A DNA stretch of 64,000 nt from Drechmeria coniospora (GCF_001625195.1 NC_054389.1:3220520-3284519); one strand, 5' to 3'; shown: positions 1-13,629, counted from the stretch's first letter. Program-made: numbers and translations. Notes: generated by a model from the sequence alone, not told the origin.

Positions 1-68
1 TTAATAATTATGAATATATACTATATAAACTCTTAATTTATTTTGTTTCCTATTATATATACTACAGT

Positions 69-704
<636 letters not shown>

Positions 705-2150
705 ATGACCTCGTCAATTGAGGCTACTTCGTCTACCCCTGGGGGAAAGGCGGACAATCCGCATACAACCCCCATGAAGAGAGTCGATGTTGACGGACAT
801 AATCTTCCTCCATCTCCTGCACCCTCCAGTCCTCGCAACGGCCGGTGGCGGTATGCCTTGGCAACCGAGTTAGTCTTTACCGAGAGCAAGGATCAATATG
901 GTGCCTCGAGCATCCCCATCTACCAATCCGCCACGTTCAAGCAGACATCGGCCAGTGGAGGTCAGCAAGATTACGACTACACGCGATCCGGCAACCCGAC
1001 CCGAAGTCACCTCGAGCGCCATCTGGCCAAGATCATGAACACAAACCGAGCGCTTGCCGTCAGCTCTGGTATGGGTGCATTGGATATCATTTCTCGTCTA
1101 CTCCGCCCAGGCGACGAAGTCATCACCGGCAACGACCTCTATGGTGGCACGCATCGTCTCCTCACATACATGGCCACTAATCAGGGAATCGTTGTTCACC
1201 ATGTCAACACTACCGATGCCAGCTCCATTAAACAATGCATTTCGGATAAGACTGCGATGGTTCTCTTAGAGTCCCCAACAAACCCTCTCATTAAGATAGT
1301 GGATATATCCTCAATTTCTCGTATGACACATGAGGCAAACCCCAAAGCGCTTGTAATCGTCGACAATACTATGCTATCCCCTATCCTCTGCAACCCAATC
1401 GACCTCGGCGCGGATATCGTGTACGAGTCAGGCACAAAGTATCTGTCCGGCCACCACGACATCATGGCGGGTGTTATCGCGTTCAATGATACTTCCATTG
1501 GGGACAAGCTCTTCTTCACCATAAACTCGACCGGCTGCGGGCTGTCCCCTAATGACTCCTTCTTGCTCATGAGGGGCGTCAAAACACTGGCGATTCGAAT
1601 GGAGAAGCAGCAGGCCAATGCACAGGCTATTGCAGAGTTTCTCGAGTCGCACGGTTTTCGCGTGCGATACCCTGGCCTAAAGTCTCACCCGCAGTATGAC
1701 TTACACTGGTCCCTAGCTCGTGGTGCTGGCGCTGTTCTCTCATTTGAGACTGGCGATCCCTTGGTCTCAAAGCGTATTGTGGAGGCAGCACGACTCTGGA
1801 CAATTAGTGTTAGCTTTGGGTGCGTCAACAGTCTCATTAGCATGCCCTGCCAGATGAGCCATGCAAGCATCGATGCCAAGACTAGGCGAGAACGTCAGAT
1901 GCCTGAGGACATTATCCGACTCTGCGTCGGCATTGAAGACGTGGACGATCTAATTGAGGACTTATATCGTGCGGTATGTAAAACAACTCGCATCAGCAGC
2001 AGTTTCATTTCGTTGCAAAGAGCCGTAGCATGTGAATGCTGACCAAATGCATAGCTCGTGCAGGCACGTGCCGTGAAAGTAACGTTGGATGGATTTCATG
2101 CAGCCGGGGCCGCAGAAGAGCTGGGGAAGGAACCTCTAGCACTCAGTTAA
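705..2150 (+). CDS. Cystathionine beta-lyase (PLP-dependent, STR3/metG type)
   Basis: Cleaves cystathionine to homocysteine, pyruvate and ammonia in the transsulfuration route to methionine. Model: exon 1 705-1973, intron 1974-2054 (GTATGT donor, GCTGAC branch at about 2038-2043, TAG acceptor), exon 2 2055-2150, 454 residues. The splice restores the family's C-terminal stretch (LVQARAVKVTLDGF); without it the frame runs into intron sequence. Cys/Met-metabolism PLP landmarks are all present: YTRSGNPT near residues 92-99, SSGMG at 120-124, LYGG with Tyr146, VDNT with Asp220 binding the PLP nitrogen, and the Schiff-base lysine Lys245 in SGTKYLSGHHD. The HHD motif favours fungal beta-lyase over gamma-synthase. 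Length fits the fungal family. It converges on the TMS1 gene. Splicing is inferred from frame and signals only. Confidence 0.93.
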
Positions 2151-2607
2151 GGTATTATTACCAGATAACGTCAAATCATTTTCGTCTTGTAGTAGTGGTG
2201 TCCTTGACAGAGCTATTTCTAGCTGGCCTTACAGGTTGATCTCGACAGCAGCCCTCATTCTTCAGGTTGACGGCACACACTGCTCTCTAACCGCCAACGA
2301 AACATATATCTAGGAGCCAACTGGTCAAGCACTGGAAGATGCAATATTGCAAAATTGATGGATATCTGCTTTTCAGTCGAGCATTTTGACCGCGACTTCC
2401 ATAATGCGCTGCGTGTACGTAGAGGGTAAATGAATGAAATCCAGTCCGCACACTAGAGGCACGTTCCAGACATGCAGGTGTACATTACGGTGATGCGCTG
2501 CACCGCATGGCCAGCCACATTGAAGTCACTTCATCTCCCAACCCATATTGTAGATTGCGAAGTATGATAGTTATTTCCTGTTATCATTCGGGATCCGGAA
2601 AATTAAG
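2151..2607. other. Convergent intergenic region
   Basis: These 457 bases separate the two converging stop codons and should hold both 3' untranslated regions and polyadenylation sites. Composition is mixed and not RIP-like. I see no conserved frame, RNA gene or repeat here. Confidence 0.7.
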
Positions 2608-4152
2608 CTAGGATAGTTCAAATCGATCAGGCAATAGGACAGGGGCCACTAAAGTCCAGAGATATAAGCCATGGCACAGCCAAGCACAAGCAATTTTGAC
2701 CCAGCTCGCGGCATAAGTTCGGCCGACTGGGGAAAAGTCGCTTCCGGCATCAGAATCCGCCTTCACTCTAAGAGTGAGCAAGGTGGCCACCCATGCTGTG
2801 GCTAGAAAGAAGATAATGTGGAAAACAGTATAGTTATACTGGGTGCAGTCTCGCTCATCGTCATTCATTGGATCTCCACCTGCCTCACTCTCGTCATCAG
2901 ACAAGAGGGCATCAGCTGGTAGACTTCCCTCATCGACGGCGCGGCGCAGGGCTTCCGCTCTCATCTCACGCCGGGCAGTGGGCTGTTGCGTGACCAAATC
3001 ATGATCGTATCCATCCTGAAGCCTGATCCTGCCATTTGACGAGTCACCAAGACCCAAACTCTGGGTAGCGGCGCGCGTTGTGGTGTAGGCAACGGTGACC
3101 ATTGTGACTATCGCCCCAATAACAACCGAGGTGGTCCTCGTTCCCTGGGCCCGAACGAGAGGATTACATTGGTTGTCATCGGGCTCCATAGACACGGCCG
3201 ACATTGTGAGATAGGTACAGTAGACAGCTACCATGGCTGCCTGGGCAAGGCCAGCGCGAGGGTTGTACTCCTGTATGGTGGGGTTGACCGAAATGACTGA
3301 AATAATGATCCAGAGAAGAAGGTTGATGGTGATAACAGCCTGATTCATAACGCAGTTATGACGAGCAAAGAATGCATACTGCACAGCCGTCATAGCAACA
3401 GAAGCCAGATACATAGACAGGGTAGATCCGATGAGGACGAATCGCCAGACTCTTGAATCAGTGTCCTCAATCTGAGCAAGGCAGTATTCGGCCCAAGTGT
3501 GAGCAAGGTCAACGAGAAGAACAAGTCCGAGGATGAGGAAGACCATTGCGAAAACGAGGGAGACATAGTTGCCGTATACAAGGAAGAATCTGTCAGGAAT
3601 TAAAAAGGCCATGACGATAAATGCAGCCCATGTGACGATTTTTGGTCCCCAGTACCTGTTCTGCAGGGTGGCACGAGGACTTTTGGAGGAGTTGACACCA
3701 AAAAGCAGAGCTGCAAGTATGAGGTGAAACAGCCCAAGGGCGAAGTTGATTCTCTGTACAGCGAGCCAGCCGTAACACTCGCCATTGGGGCAGTTGATCT
3801 TTACATAATCGAACGTGAGATTCTGTAGCTTGTGGACAGCCCATGGGGTGAGCATGACCCAGGAGAGAATAGAGTTGACCAGTAGTAGCAGGGCGTATGA
3901 AATACGAGTTGCAACGCTGTATCCTATCTTAGCAGCCTGTCAGGGCCAACCATCCATGCATCTGGAGGTATACCTATTGCCGCACTTTCCGCAGGCGCTG
4001 CAGACCATGGAGCAGGTTGCCGCGCCACAGCAGCTGGTAATATATGACGCCATCTAGGAAAGTAAGCAGTTTGCTCGCCTGTTAGATGGAGGCGAAAATA
4101 CTGTGCTCATGACTGGTACCGCAAGCATCGGGATAGACAGAATGGCACCCAT
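2608..4152 (-). CDS. TMS1/SERINC family multi-pass membrane protein
   Basis: Homologue of yeast Tms1 and animal SERINC proteins, membrane proteins linked to serine and phospholipid handling; the exact fungal role is not settled. Model: exon 1 4152-4102, intron 4101-4054 (48 bp), exon 2 4053-3974, intron 3973-3917 (57 bp, CTGAC branch), exon 3 3916-2608, 479 residues. The first two exons are too short to stand out as frames. They restore the typical start (MGAILSIPMLAVP), a Cys-rich turn (SCCGAATC, SACGKCGNS) and the first membrane span. About ten hydrophobic spans follow; family signatures include DLAHTWAEYCL, YNPRAGLAQAA and the C-terminal APVLLPDRF. An acidic loop with DDESEAGGD lies at about residues 325-405. 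Length matches yeast Tms1 (about 470). Confidence 0.93.
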
Positions 4153-4503
4153 AGCTGTGGATGTTTGCAGTTCTTAATGGTCTGGGTCATGATCTGACCG
4201 TCGTGATTATTCCTATGTTTAGCGCTGTATTCCGTAGCGAGGATATGAATACGCATATGTCGCGCTAACGCATAGGTAACGGAGTTCAATGGTTGGGTAG
4301 TTAGTTACGTAATAGTGTCTACTTCGTCGCTTGTTTAAGCAATAATATAATAATAAAGAATAGACTAATTTTAACCTATCTTGTAATACTTAATTCGTTA
4401 TAGCCTAAGCTAGGGCGGACTCCCTACTATGTATTGCGTTAATTATAAGTCTAATAGGCATTCTTATACAAATTGCTATTTTAGTAAGATAACTATTATA
4501 AAT
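4153..4503. other. TMS1 upstream region and island boundary
   Basis: The first part (to about 4320) is mixed sequence and should carry the TMS1 promoter. From about 4325 the sequence becomes AT-rich with very few CpA or TpG, marking entry into transposon DNA. No gene or recognisable repeat end is visible between 4320 and 4503. Confidence 0.6.
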
Positions 4504-4860
4504 AGTATTAAAATACTAGTATTTATACTAGTAAGGCTACTTAAATAAAATACTATTCTATTATTACTACTACTAGTAGTACTACTACTATTAGTAAATA
4601 TACTATACTATACTATAAGTATAAGTAAGTATATTAAGTTAACTAATAGTATATAATATACTACTTCTCCGAACTATAACTTAGAGCAACTGATAATAAT
4701 ACTACTACTACTAACCATCCTACTACTACTATATAACCTATATATATTGTAGTTAGTCTACTGCTAGAGTTAATTAATCGGAATACTAATTAATATTCTC
4801 CTAATAGCTACTAACTGTTACTAGCTATTAGAACTATTCTTAGTAATTTAAACTATAGTA
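4504..4860 (+). repeat. Copia-family LTR fragment (forward)
   Basis: It starts like other Copia LTRs here (TRTTAAAATACTAG then a TACTAGTAAG motif) and stays similar to the reverse complement of the LTR ending at 47217, including the ATAGTATA-rich middle. It is heavily RIP-mutated. The right end is uncertain; no target duplication was found. Confidence 0.6.
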
Positions 4861-5286
4861 TAAGGGTAATTAATCCAGTAACTTACTGTATAAATATAAC
4901 TAAGTAGGTAACCTACGATATAGTATAATAGACTAGCTACCTAACTTAATAGGCTTATATATATGCATATTAGTATAGTAGCTTTAGTCTCGACCTAGGT
5001 ATATAAGTAAATTGGTTTAATTTCTACCTAAAAAACTAAATACAATTAAGGGCTTAGAGTTATATTAATAGGGATTTGTTATGGAGTTGCTAGGTAACTG
5101 CTCTAGGACTCTCAATAATATTTATTAAAAGACTTAAAGAAGGGAAAACTACTTAATAGTTAGGGCTTTTAGTTTATATATGTTCCTTTAGTAGGTCTAT
5201 TGCTCCCTCTATCTTGTGTCCTATATTGGGTTTATATTAGTAGATATTTTTCGATTTCTAATAAGTTAGTCTTCTAATCTTAATTA
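4861..5286 (-). pseudogene. Degenerate Copia internal 5' region
   Basis: Parts at 4980-5076 and 5241-5286 resemble 45520-45640 and 45845-45900 of the better-kept Copia copy, the stretch just inside its 5' LTR. The equivalent of about 200 bases between these blocks is missing, and a chromovirus LTR fragment sits there instead. No open frame remains. Confidence 0.5.
5077..5240 (-). repeat. Chromovirus LTR fragment (reverse)
   Basis: It begins TGTTATGGAG, the reverse complement of the chromovirus LTR end, and follows that LTR to about 5240, where it decays before the expected terminal CTATAACA. No matching 5-base duplication of GGATT follows, so the distal end was probably deleted. Confidence 0.75.
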
Positions 5287-6216
5287 GTTAGTCTAATAAT
5301 TTATATACAAGAGGCAGGAGTAGTAGACGTATATTGTACGGACTAAGGAATTAATTATACTATTAGTAATAGTAATAAGGGGTACTAGTTAGTAACTAAG
5401 CAAGAGTATATAATTAGTAGTACTAGATTATATAAACGAATACAATTATTTCTTCTAGCTATAGTATAGGAAAAGAGTAACTATTTATATCTATAGAATA
5501 ATTCCTAATAACGGCTTAATTAGAGATTCTATTATAGATTAAAGACTCTATTATACTATAGCTTAATAACTAAAACTATTATGCAGTTAGATAGCTGTTT
5601 TAGTTATACTCTAGTTAACTACTTCTGTTATAAAGTTAGACTTATTTTAGTTATTAGGTTAGCTAATTCTATTATATAATAATTAAGTAGTCCGGCTTAT
5701 AGTAGCATTATAGGCTAGTAAGTGCTAGTAGCAATTAGGAGAGCAGTAATTATCGTTCCAATTAATTAGCTCCAGTAGTCGACTGGCTACTATATATATA
5801 TATAGGTTATATTATAGTAGTAAGTTAGTCTGTAGTAGTACTACTGTATATTGTTCCGAGTTATAGTTCGGAGAAGTAGTATATTATATACTATTAGTTA
5901 ACTTAATATACTTACTAATACTTACAGTATAGTATAGTATCCTTACTAATAGTAGTACTACTAGTAATAATAGGATAGTATCCTATTTAGGTAGTCTTAC
6001 TGTTAAAATACTAGGATTTATACTAGTAAGACTACCCAAATAGGATACTATCCTATTATTGCTACTACTAGTAGTAACTGTTAGAAGTACTACTGCTAGT
6101 AGATATACTATACTATACTAAGAGTATAAGTAAGTATATAGAGCTAACTAATAGTATACAATATACTATTTCTCTAAACTATTATTAAAGATACTTACCT
6201 AATTAGGTATAGTACA

Positions 6217-6254
6217 GAATGCTCTAGAACATTCTAGAATATTCTAGAATATTC
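6217..6254. promoter_or_regulatory. Heat-shock-element-like array, eight pentamers
   Basis: GAA and TTC (or complement) units alternate every five bases, with GAA at 6217, 6227, 6237 and 6247 and TTC at 6232, 6242 and 6252. One unit (6222-6224) reads CTC. This is the nGAAnnTTCn arrangement recognised by heat-shock factor trimers. It lies about 105 bases before the TATA box; scattered further GGAA/TTCC units follow to about 6335. Confidence 0.7.
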
Positions 6255-6359
6255 TATACCCTACTTATAGAATGTACTGGAACTTCTTGGAATAAGCTGG
6301 AATGCTGCTTACCCTACTCCTAGAACAAACTGGAACAGTCTTTACTACACTTTAACACC

Positions 6360-6368
6360 TATATAAGG
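6360..6368 (+). promoter_or_regulatory. TATA box of the solo LTR
   Basis: TATATAAGG lies in the middle of the LTR, where the U3 core promoter is expected, downstream of the GAA/TTC array. The same element occurs in the opposite-strand copy at 63113-63123. Confidence 0.6.
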
Positions 6369-6594
6369 CAGTAGCTATTCCCTTAGAATAGTTTCTCCTT
6401 TTAAATATAATCGCATTCGTTTATATAATTTAGTACTACTAAGTTTGTACTTTTATCCAGTTACTAACTGGTTCCCTTTATGCTGTTACTAATAGCTTGA
6501 TTAATTCCTTGGTCCGTGCAATATACTTCTACTACCCCTCCTCTTGCGCACCTAAATTTTAAGACTTACTAGTATAAATACTAGTATTTTTATA

Positions 6595-7368
6595 CCCCCT
6601 CTATTTAGTTAGTATAACTACTGCTAAATAGGGATCCCTTAGAGACCTAATAGGCTAAAGTAGTATTAAAAGATATTAGTAGTAAGAGCCTTAGTAAGGC
6701 TATTAGGTAGGTATAGACTTAGTATTTAGGTAGCTAACTCTAGCTAGGCTATTAGTTACTTCTTGCCTAATATATTAGAACTTTAGTAGTATATACTTTA
6801 GTTAGTTATACTAATTGGGATTATTAGCGTTAGAGATAGATTTATTATTATTGCATAATAGTAGGATAGGCTTTTTAAGTCCTTTTCCTATTTTAGTAAA
6901 TAGACTATCTAGCTATTTAAGTTCCTAAATAGTTTCTAATAGGGTATTTAATTCTACTTCTATAGTAGAAAGAGTAATAGTACTAGCCCTTTTTAATTTC
7001 TAGTAAATTAATCTACCTATTAAAGTAAAGAGATACCTATATATAGACTTAAATGAATTTAAGTTACCTATAAAATTACTATTAGAAAATCTAAATAGAT
7101 TAGTTACTAAAAACTTAAACTAGTAGTAAATAGCTAGATCTATAGTTCCTTTTAGATATTAAAGGAGGTTCTTACCGACTAATAGCTATAGACTAATAGC
7201 CTAGTATATATACCGAAATAATTATTATATTACAAAGGCTATATTTAGTCGGGTTAATAGTATAAGATATTTTTAAGTCCCTACTATTTATTAGTATAAT
7301 AGTTAATCGGTAGTAGATAAGGGAGTACAGGGTATTATAATAGCCTGTTTAAGTACTCCTAGTATAAG
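6595..7368 (-). pseudogene. Copia pol 3' end (RNase H) fragment
   Basis: It is collinear with 40824-41590 of the larger Copia copy, where the complement reads as the end of a Copia RNase H domain. A complement of a polypurine tract (AAATAGAGGGGG on the minus strand, 6595-6606) borders the LTR. The sequence is RIP-degraded with many stops. Similarity to the other copy stops near 7368, where a different element begins. Confidence 0.7.
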
Positions 7369-8190
7369 GCTAGGCGTATAAGTAAAGCCCGGGTTAATCC
7401 CTTAGTCCCTAGTACAAAGGAAGGCCAAAGGCCTACGCCTTATCGAATAAGTCGGTAAACTCCTTTAGGTAGGCGGGTAGGTATCCCTTCGTCCCGCTAG
7501 GCTTAGTACTTAGTACTACTTAGCGGAGTACTACTAAGATCTCTATTAAGCTAGTAACTACCGCTTAGCTCTCCGGTTCGGCTATAATAGATAAAACAGT
7601 TACGATCTTAAGGTTATAGCTATTGTACTATAGCTATATGTCTACTACTTATACTACTTAGCCCCCTACTGCTCTAATTGTAAGGTAGTATTCGGCTATA
7701 TATAGGTCGATACTATAATATTCTATCTATAGTAGGCCTAGTATTATATCTCGGCTAAGGCCTAGTACTATATATAGTACCGCTAGAGGCTTCTAGCTAT
7801 CTATATTAAGCGTAACTTATACTATATGCAAGATATATAGATATACCTCCGTTAGGCTACTCTAGCGGTATATTACTACTACGGCTGTCTTTAACCGGTA
7901 CCGTACTAGTAGTAGGATAAGCTTAAGGCGCAGACTTTAGGCTATACGTTTGCTAATTGTACTATAATAATTATACCTATAATTAATTTAAATATCTAAG
8001 AAATAGGTAGAATTTATAAGTATTAGGATAAGGAACGGTAGCCTATCTAACTATACCTTAATATCCTAAAATTACTCCCTTTAACGCTTAGTCCTTCTGC
8101 TTTAGTCCTTATCTATACTGTCTTGCCCTTATATAAGACTTAGCTTAGGAGCGCTTTATTTTTTAAGAACTAGTTTAAAGATTCCTTTTA
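7369..8190 (-). pseudogene. Fragment of a distinct Gypsy-type protease/RT-linker region
   Basis: On the minus strand one frame reads through with stops only at TAG/TAA. Recognisable stretches are GLSRDIILGL (about 7755-7785), typical of the segment after the protease, and KEFTDLFDKA followed by AFGLP (about 7418-7460), typical of the linker before the RT fingers of Gypsy elements. It keeps more CpG than its surroundings and does not match the abundant chromovirus here, so it is another family. The chromovirus at 8216 lies just beyond; the last bases before it resemble a forward Copia LTR. Confidence 0.6.
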
Positions 8191-8639
8191 TATATTCTCC
8201 CTTTCTATATCTACCTATTATAGTATTAGGCTTAGCTCAATATAGGAGAACAAAGGGAACTAAAGAACCTACTAAAAGGAATATATATAACTAAAAGCCC
8301 TAGTTATTAAGTAGTTTTCCCTCTTTTAAGTCTTTTAATAAATATTATTAAAAGTCCTAAAGCAGTTACCTAGTAACTCTATAATATTTAAAAAGTTTTA
8401 CTTATATTAGTTAGGAGGAAGAAAAAGCCTAACTATTATAAGTTAAAATAAATAAGGAAAAGCCTAAAGAAATTAACCTTTAGTAAGTTATAGAGGACTT
8501 TATAGTAAAAGTCTATATAGAGTTTAGCTAAATATATACCTAAATAGAAATATACTCTATTTAAATCTTAGCTCTATAGAAAAATAAGTAGCAATAGGTA
8601 TAGTAGGACCTAAGGTACTTATTGGCCTAGCTAATAAAT

Positions 8640-11600
8640 ACTTTAATAATTAACTTTTAATAGGAATAAACTAAAAATAAGTTAGGTATATTATAGGCCT
8701 ATATTAAATATAAACTAATTTTAGTTAGGGACCTATATAATAGTAATATAGATACCTTTATAACCTAAAAGTTCTATATAAACTATAAGCTTTAGGTAGA
8801 TAGGGACTTTATTAAGTCTGCCTAAAATTAATAAATCTTTATTTAGTAAAACTTTTTAGCTAAAGTTTAGTAATAAGTTATAATATACTTTAAGGAAGGC
8901 TTCTATATTAGTTATAACTTATTCTAATTCCTAATATACCTTAAATTAGCTTATAGTAACCCTTACTACTAGTAACTAGTAGTTATTAAACTAAAGGATA
9001 TTAGGTAAGGGATATTAAAGTTATTCTTAATATTCCTTATATACTTTAAAGAAAAGCTTATACTAATAGAAGGAATATATTAACTTAGTAAAGTAAAACT
9101 TATAAAGCTTTATATTAGGCTAACTAAGAGAATAAGGGACTATATCCTTTAGTAAAGGACTATAATAAATAACTATAATAAGGTAGTTAATATATATAAA
9201 TAAATTATATTTAAAATAGAATTATAATATATAAAGAATAAAATTAAAGACTAAGGTAAGCTTAGCTAAGGGATAGCTAAAGTAACTCCCTAACCTAATA
9301 AGAATAGTAATACCTTAATATTAAGGGTTAATATAATAGGCTCTAGAGCTATAGCTAAGCCTAAAGTAGTTATAATTAAGCTAATAATAAAAATAAACTA
9401 AGGCTAAGGTAGGCCCTAATAGTAGGTAAAATAGGTTATATAAGAAGAAAGAAATAAATATAAAGTAGTTAGTATATATATTTACTATAGGAAGGAAGGC
9501 TACTATATTTAATAATACCTATAATAAGCTATAATTCTATATACCCTAAGGATAAGTATTTAGGCTACTTAAAGGGAAAAATATATTAATAAGGAATTAA
9601 AAACTAAGGAAAAGGAAGGAAATAAAATACCTTTAAGCTAAGTCTTATATAAAAATATAAAGGGTTTATAGGTAAGTAAACTATAAGGAACTAAGGGAAT
9701 TAAAAAATTAAGTTTAAAAAGATTATATTAAAAATAAATAAATTACTCTTTTTATTACTATACTTATAAATTCTATAAGATTCCTTAATATTTAAATTAA
9801 TAGTAGCTATAATTACTATAAGGCTATTAGTAAAAGAATAGCCTAATACTTATAACTTAAGCTTATTTTTTTTTAATAAAATAACTACTTTAAATAGTTA
9901 TTATAATATTTTAGTAAAATATAAATAATACCCTTATCTACCCTATAATAACTAATATAGTTTATATAATAAAGTTAAAATACTATATTAGGTTTACTAT
10001 AGATAGAATACTAATAGATTACCTTAAATATAATAAATTAAACTTTTATAATTAGGGTAGTAAGTAACTAAATTATATAAGTAAATAATATTTACCCTCC
10101 TAATAGGTCCTAAGAAGTATACCTTATATTAGTATAAACTTTTTTATAAAAGTAATAGGAAGTACTAGTAATAATAAGCTTATAAAAAATAGTAATAAAA
10201 CTATAAGAAATAGTACTATAAGTATATAAAAGTATAAATATAATAGTAATAGTTTTACTTACTCTTTTAGTATCCCTTTAGAACTATACTAATCTTTTTA
10301 ATAAGGAATAGGCCTTAAACTTACTACTATACTAAGACTCTTAGGACTACTATATTTAACTATAATAAAATAATAAGAAAGAAATACTATAGCTACCCTA
10401 AGGCCTACTATATAATATACTATAAGACTAACTACTTAAAGTCTATAAATAAATTATAGACCTACTAAATAAGGAATAAATATAAGTAAGCTTATTAGTA
10501 ATAGTAGTACTAATATTACTTACTAAAAAAGAAAATAAAAAATAAAGGCTATATATAAACTATTAGGCCTTAAATAAGATTATATAATAGGATTACTACC
10601 TATTCCTATTAGTTAAAGAAATACTCTACTTACTCTTAAGGGTATATTAGTTTACTAAACTAAATATATAAGTAGTATTCTATAAGTTATATATAGTACT
10701 AAAAGATAAATTACTTATAGTATTCTATATATAATTTAGCCTATTTAAATAGTTAGTTTATCCTTTTAGTTTAGTAGGAGTATTAGCTTTATTCTAAAAA
10801 TATATTAATAAGGTATTATAGGATAAATTAAAAAAGTAAGTTATAGCCTATTTAAATAATATTTTAATCTATACTTTTAGATTAAAAGCTAATTACGTTA
10901 CTAAGGTTAAGGAAATCCTTAAATAGCTTTAGGCAACCGGCTTATACCTAGATCTTAATAAGTATATATTTATAATAATAAAAGTTAAATACCTTAGGTT
11001 TATTATTTAAGTAAGTATTAAAGTTAGGCCTAACCTAGTAAAAATTACTATAATTTAAAAGTAGTAACTACTTACTAAGGTAAGGGGGATTTAAAGCTTC
11101 CTAAGTTTTATAAACTTTTACTTTTTTATAAATTTATTCCTAATTTTATAAGCCTTACGGAACTACTTATAGCCCTTATAGGGAAGGGTATACTATTTTA
11201 CTAAGGACCTAAAAAAATATAGCCTTTTAATCCCTTAAGTATACATTTTCGTTATATTTAATCCTAATATAATAGGACCTAAATAGGAAGACTTTTATTA
11301 AGACTAATTACTTAAGTAAGGTATTAGGTAAATACCTTTTATAAATTAATAGTAAAAGGGTCCTATAACTAATAGCTTACTACTTAACTAAACCTATACT
11401 AATAGAAAGGAATTATATAATTTATAATAAGGAACTTTTAATAGTTATTAGCTATTTTAAGGTATAGTTAGTAAACCTATAAGGTATTATAAAACTATTT
11501 ACTATTTTAATAAACTATAAGAACCTTAAATACTTTACTAAATTATAAAAGATATTAAAATAATAAGTATAATAGGTAAAAGTCCTTATAAACTTTAATT

Positions 11601-13460
11601 ACTTACTATAGTATAGACTAGGCTTATAAGTATGATAGCTAAATATACTTTTATATTAGGAATAAGATAAGAAGGATATATTACGCTTAGAATAAATACT
11701 TTAGTTAGTATTAATCTTTATATTATAGGAAGTAGCTAAAGGCTAACCTATATAAGAAGGTCCTAATACTTAGGATATAGTAATTATAAATATAGGAATA
11801 AACTAAACCTAGGCCGGTTGTAAAGTACTAAGTACCTAAGATATAATAGCTATAAATATAGAAATAAACTAAGGCTATTTAGAGATAAAAGGGGAATAAG
11901 GAGCTATTAATATACCCTAACTACTCCTAGTAGTATAGGGATAGATAGGAAGAAAAATATTATTTCTATATAATATACTAACTAACTAATTATTCTTTCT
12001 AAAACCCTAACTATAAAAATTATAGCATTAGGTATTATAAAATAATATAATATATAAAGCTTAATAATAAGTAGTTGCAATAGGTATATAGAAATTCCTA
12101 GTAAAAGTAAAGTTAAAAAAATAAATAGCTAATTATACTATTAGTACTTATAGTATAATATATTATAGGGAATACTTATAGTTACTAGCCTAAGAACTAT
12201 TAATAATATAAATAATATAATAGGTATATAAATTACTTATATTAAGTTACTTTAGTTAAAATAGAATATTTTAGGTACTTTAGTAGGACTTTTACTAAAA
12301 TAATATATTATAAAATATAATATAGTATATTTAGAACTATTATTATTACTAAAGCTATAAGAGCTATCTATAGAAATAGGAACTTTTATAACTAATTCCC
12401 TTACTAAACTATTATTAAAAGTAAATATTAATTAATTTTATAACTAACCTATTAGTATATAATAATAAAAACCCTTAATTCTTAATAATTATTATAAACT
12501 ACCTTTTAAAATTTATTTAACTAAAGGTAATAACTATAATAAGTATAAAGGCTTATATAAAATAATTTAAGACCTATTAATAGTAATTTAGGAGTTTTTT
12601 TACTTAAATTATAATAAATTAGGAATTAAACTAACTTAATAAGTTTTAAATATTTCTATACTCTTTTATTAATATAAAATAACTCTTATTAACTTTATAC
12701 TACCTTTAAATAGATAGGGGTACTAAAAGGATAAATTAAGAAATTTAAATTACCCTATAGATCCTAATCTTATTTAAGTAATTTAACTAACCGGCCTACC
12801 TAGCTACTTATTAGCTTACCCTAAATAATAGGAAGTCTTTAGTTACTAAAGTTAGCCTAAATAAGCTATTATTAAGCTATAAAATTAAAATAATACCTAG
12901 GGTAAAGGATAACTAGGTAAGTATAATAATACTAAAAGGAAGGGGTATTACTTTCTTATAATACTTAAGGAAAAAAATAAAAATTATATAAGTAGCTATT
13001 AATTTTATATAATAATACTTATATAAGTTAGTAATAGCTTTAGGTTACTTAGTAGAAAAGTTTTAGGTAAGTAATAAAGTTTAACTTAGCCTTAAATATA
13101 TTAAAACTAATAAGCTATATAAAAAGCTAAACTAAATAGCTTTTAAGTTTATAGTACTAATAGTACTAATACTACTTATAGTAATACTAAATATCCCTTA
13201 GGGCTTATATCCTACCTTTTATATAAACCTTATTAAAAGCATAATAAATAATCCCTTATTTAATTAGGTAGTATAAGATTTAAAGCTAGGCCTACTATTA
13301 GTCTAAGATAAGGATAGTACCTTATAAGAGAAATACTAAGTTAAATATATTTTAGTAATAAGGGGGGCCTAAGGCTAAAGGGAATAATATAATACTCTTA
13401 TAAAATAACTAAATTATAAATAACTAACCTAAGAACTAATAAAGGCCTTAGTATAAATAA
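8640..13460 (+). pseudogene. Gag-Pol remnant of chromovirus 1
   Basis: It is collinear with the better-kept Gag-Pol at 51650-56730. The RT active-site motif (YLDD in live elements) reads YLNN at 10849-10860, both aspartates lost by G-to-A change. The chromodomain region is at about 13331-13452. Stops are dense and almost all TAG/TAA. The start is approximate. Confidence 0.75.
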
Positions 13461-13629
13461 AAGCCCTAAAGGAATTTATATAATAATAGGGAGATCCCTA
13501 TATAAATAGTAAAGTATAAGTAAGTTATAAATTTAAAATATAAAATTTTAAATATACTAAAGGAAAAACCTAACTCTAAAGTAGTCCTAATAAGGGCCTA
13601 ACCTAATATTACTATAAATATATACTAAC

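Larger units (their letters stand above)
6001..6564 (+). mobile_element. Solo Copia-type LTR carrying heat-shock-element array
   Basis: A 564-bp LTR flanked by a perfect 5-bp duplication CTTAC (5996-6000 and 6565-6569). It starts TGTTAAAATAC and ends TTTTAAGA, giving TG...GA rather than TG...CA ends; the copy at 62917-63500 has the same ends. It contains an array of alternating GAA/TTC units (6217-6254) and a TATA box (6360-6368), consistent with a U3 promoter. No internal element sequence accompanies it, so it is a solo LTR left by recombination. It sits inside an older Copia LTR. Confidence 0.9.
5287..6594 (-). repeat. Copia LTR (reverse), split by another LTR
   Basis: The segment resembles the LTR at 46560-47217 and ends next to a polypurine-tract complement at 6595-6606, so it is the 3' LTR of a reverse Copia copy. 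A 564-bp solo LTR (6001-6564) splits it, duplicating CTTAC. It is RIP-mutated throughout, and the left end is approximate. Confidence 0.7.
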
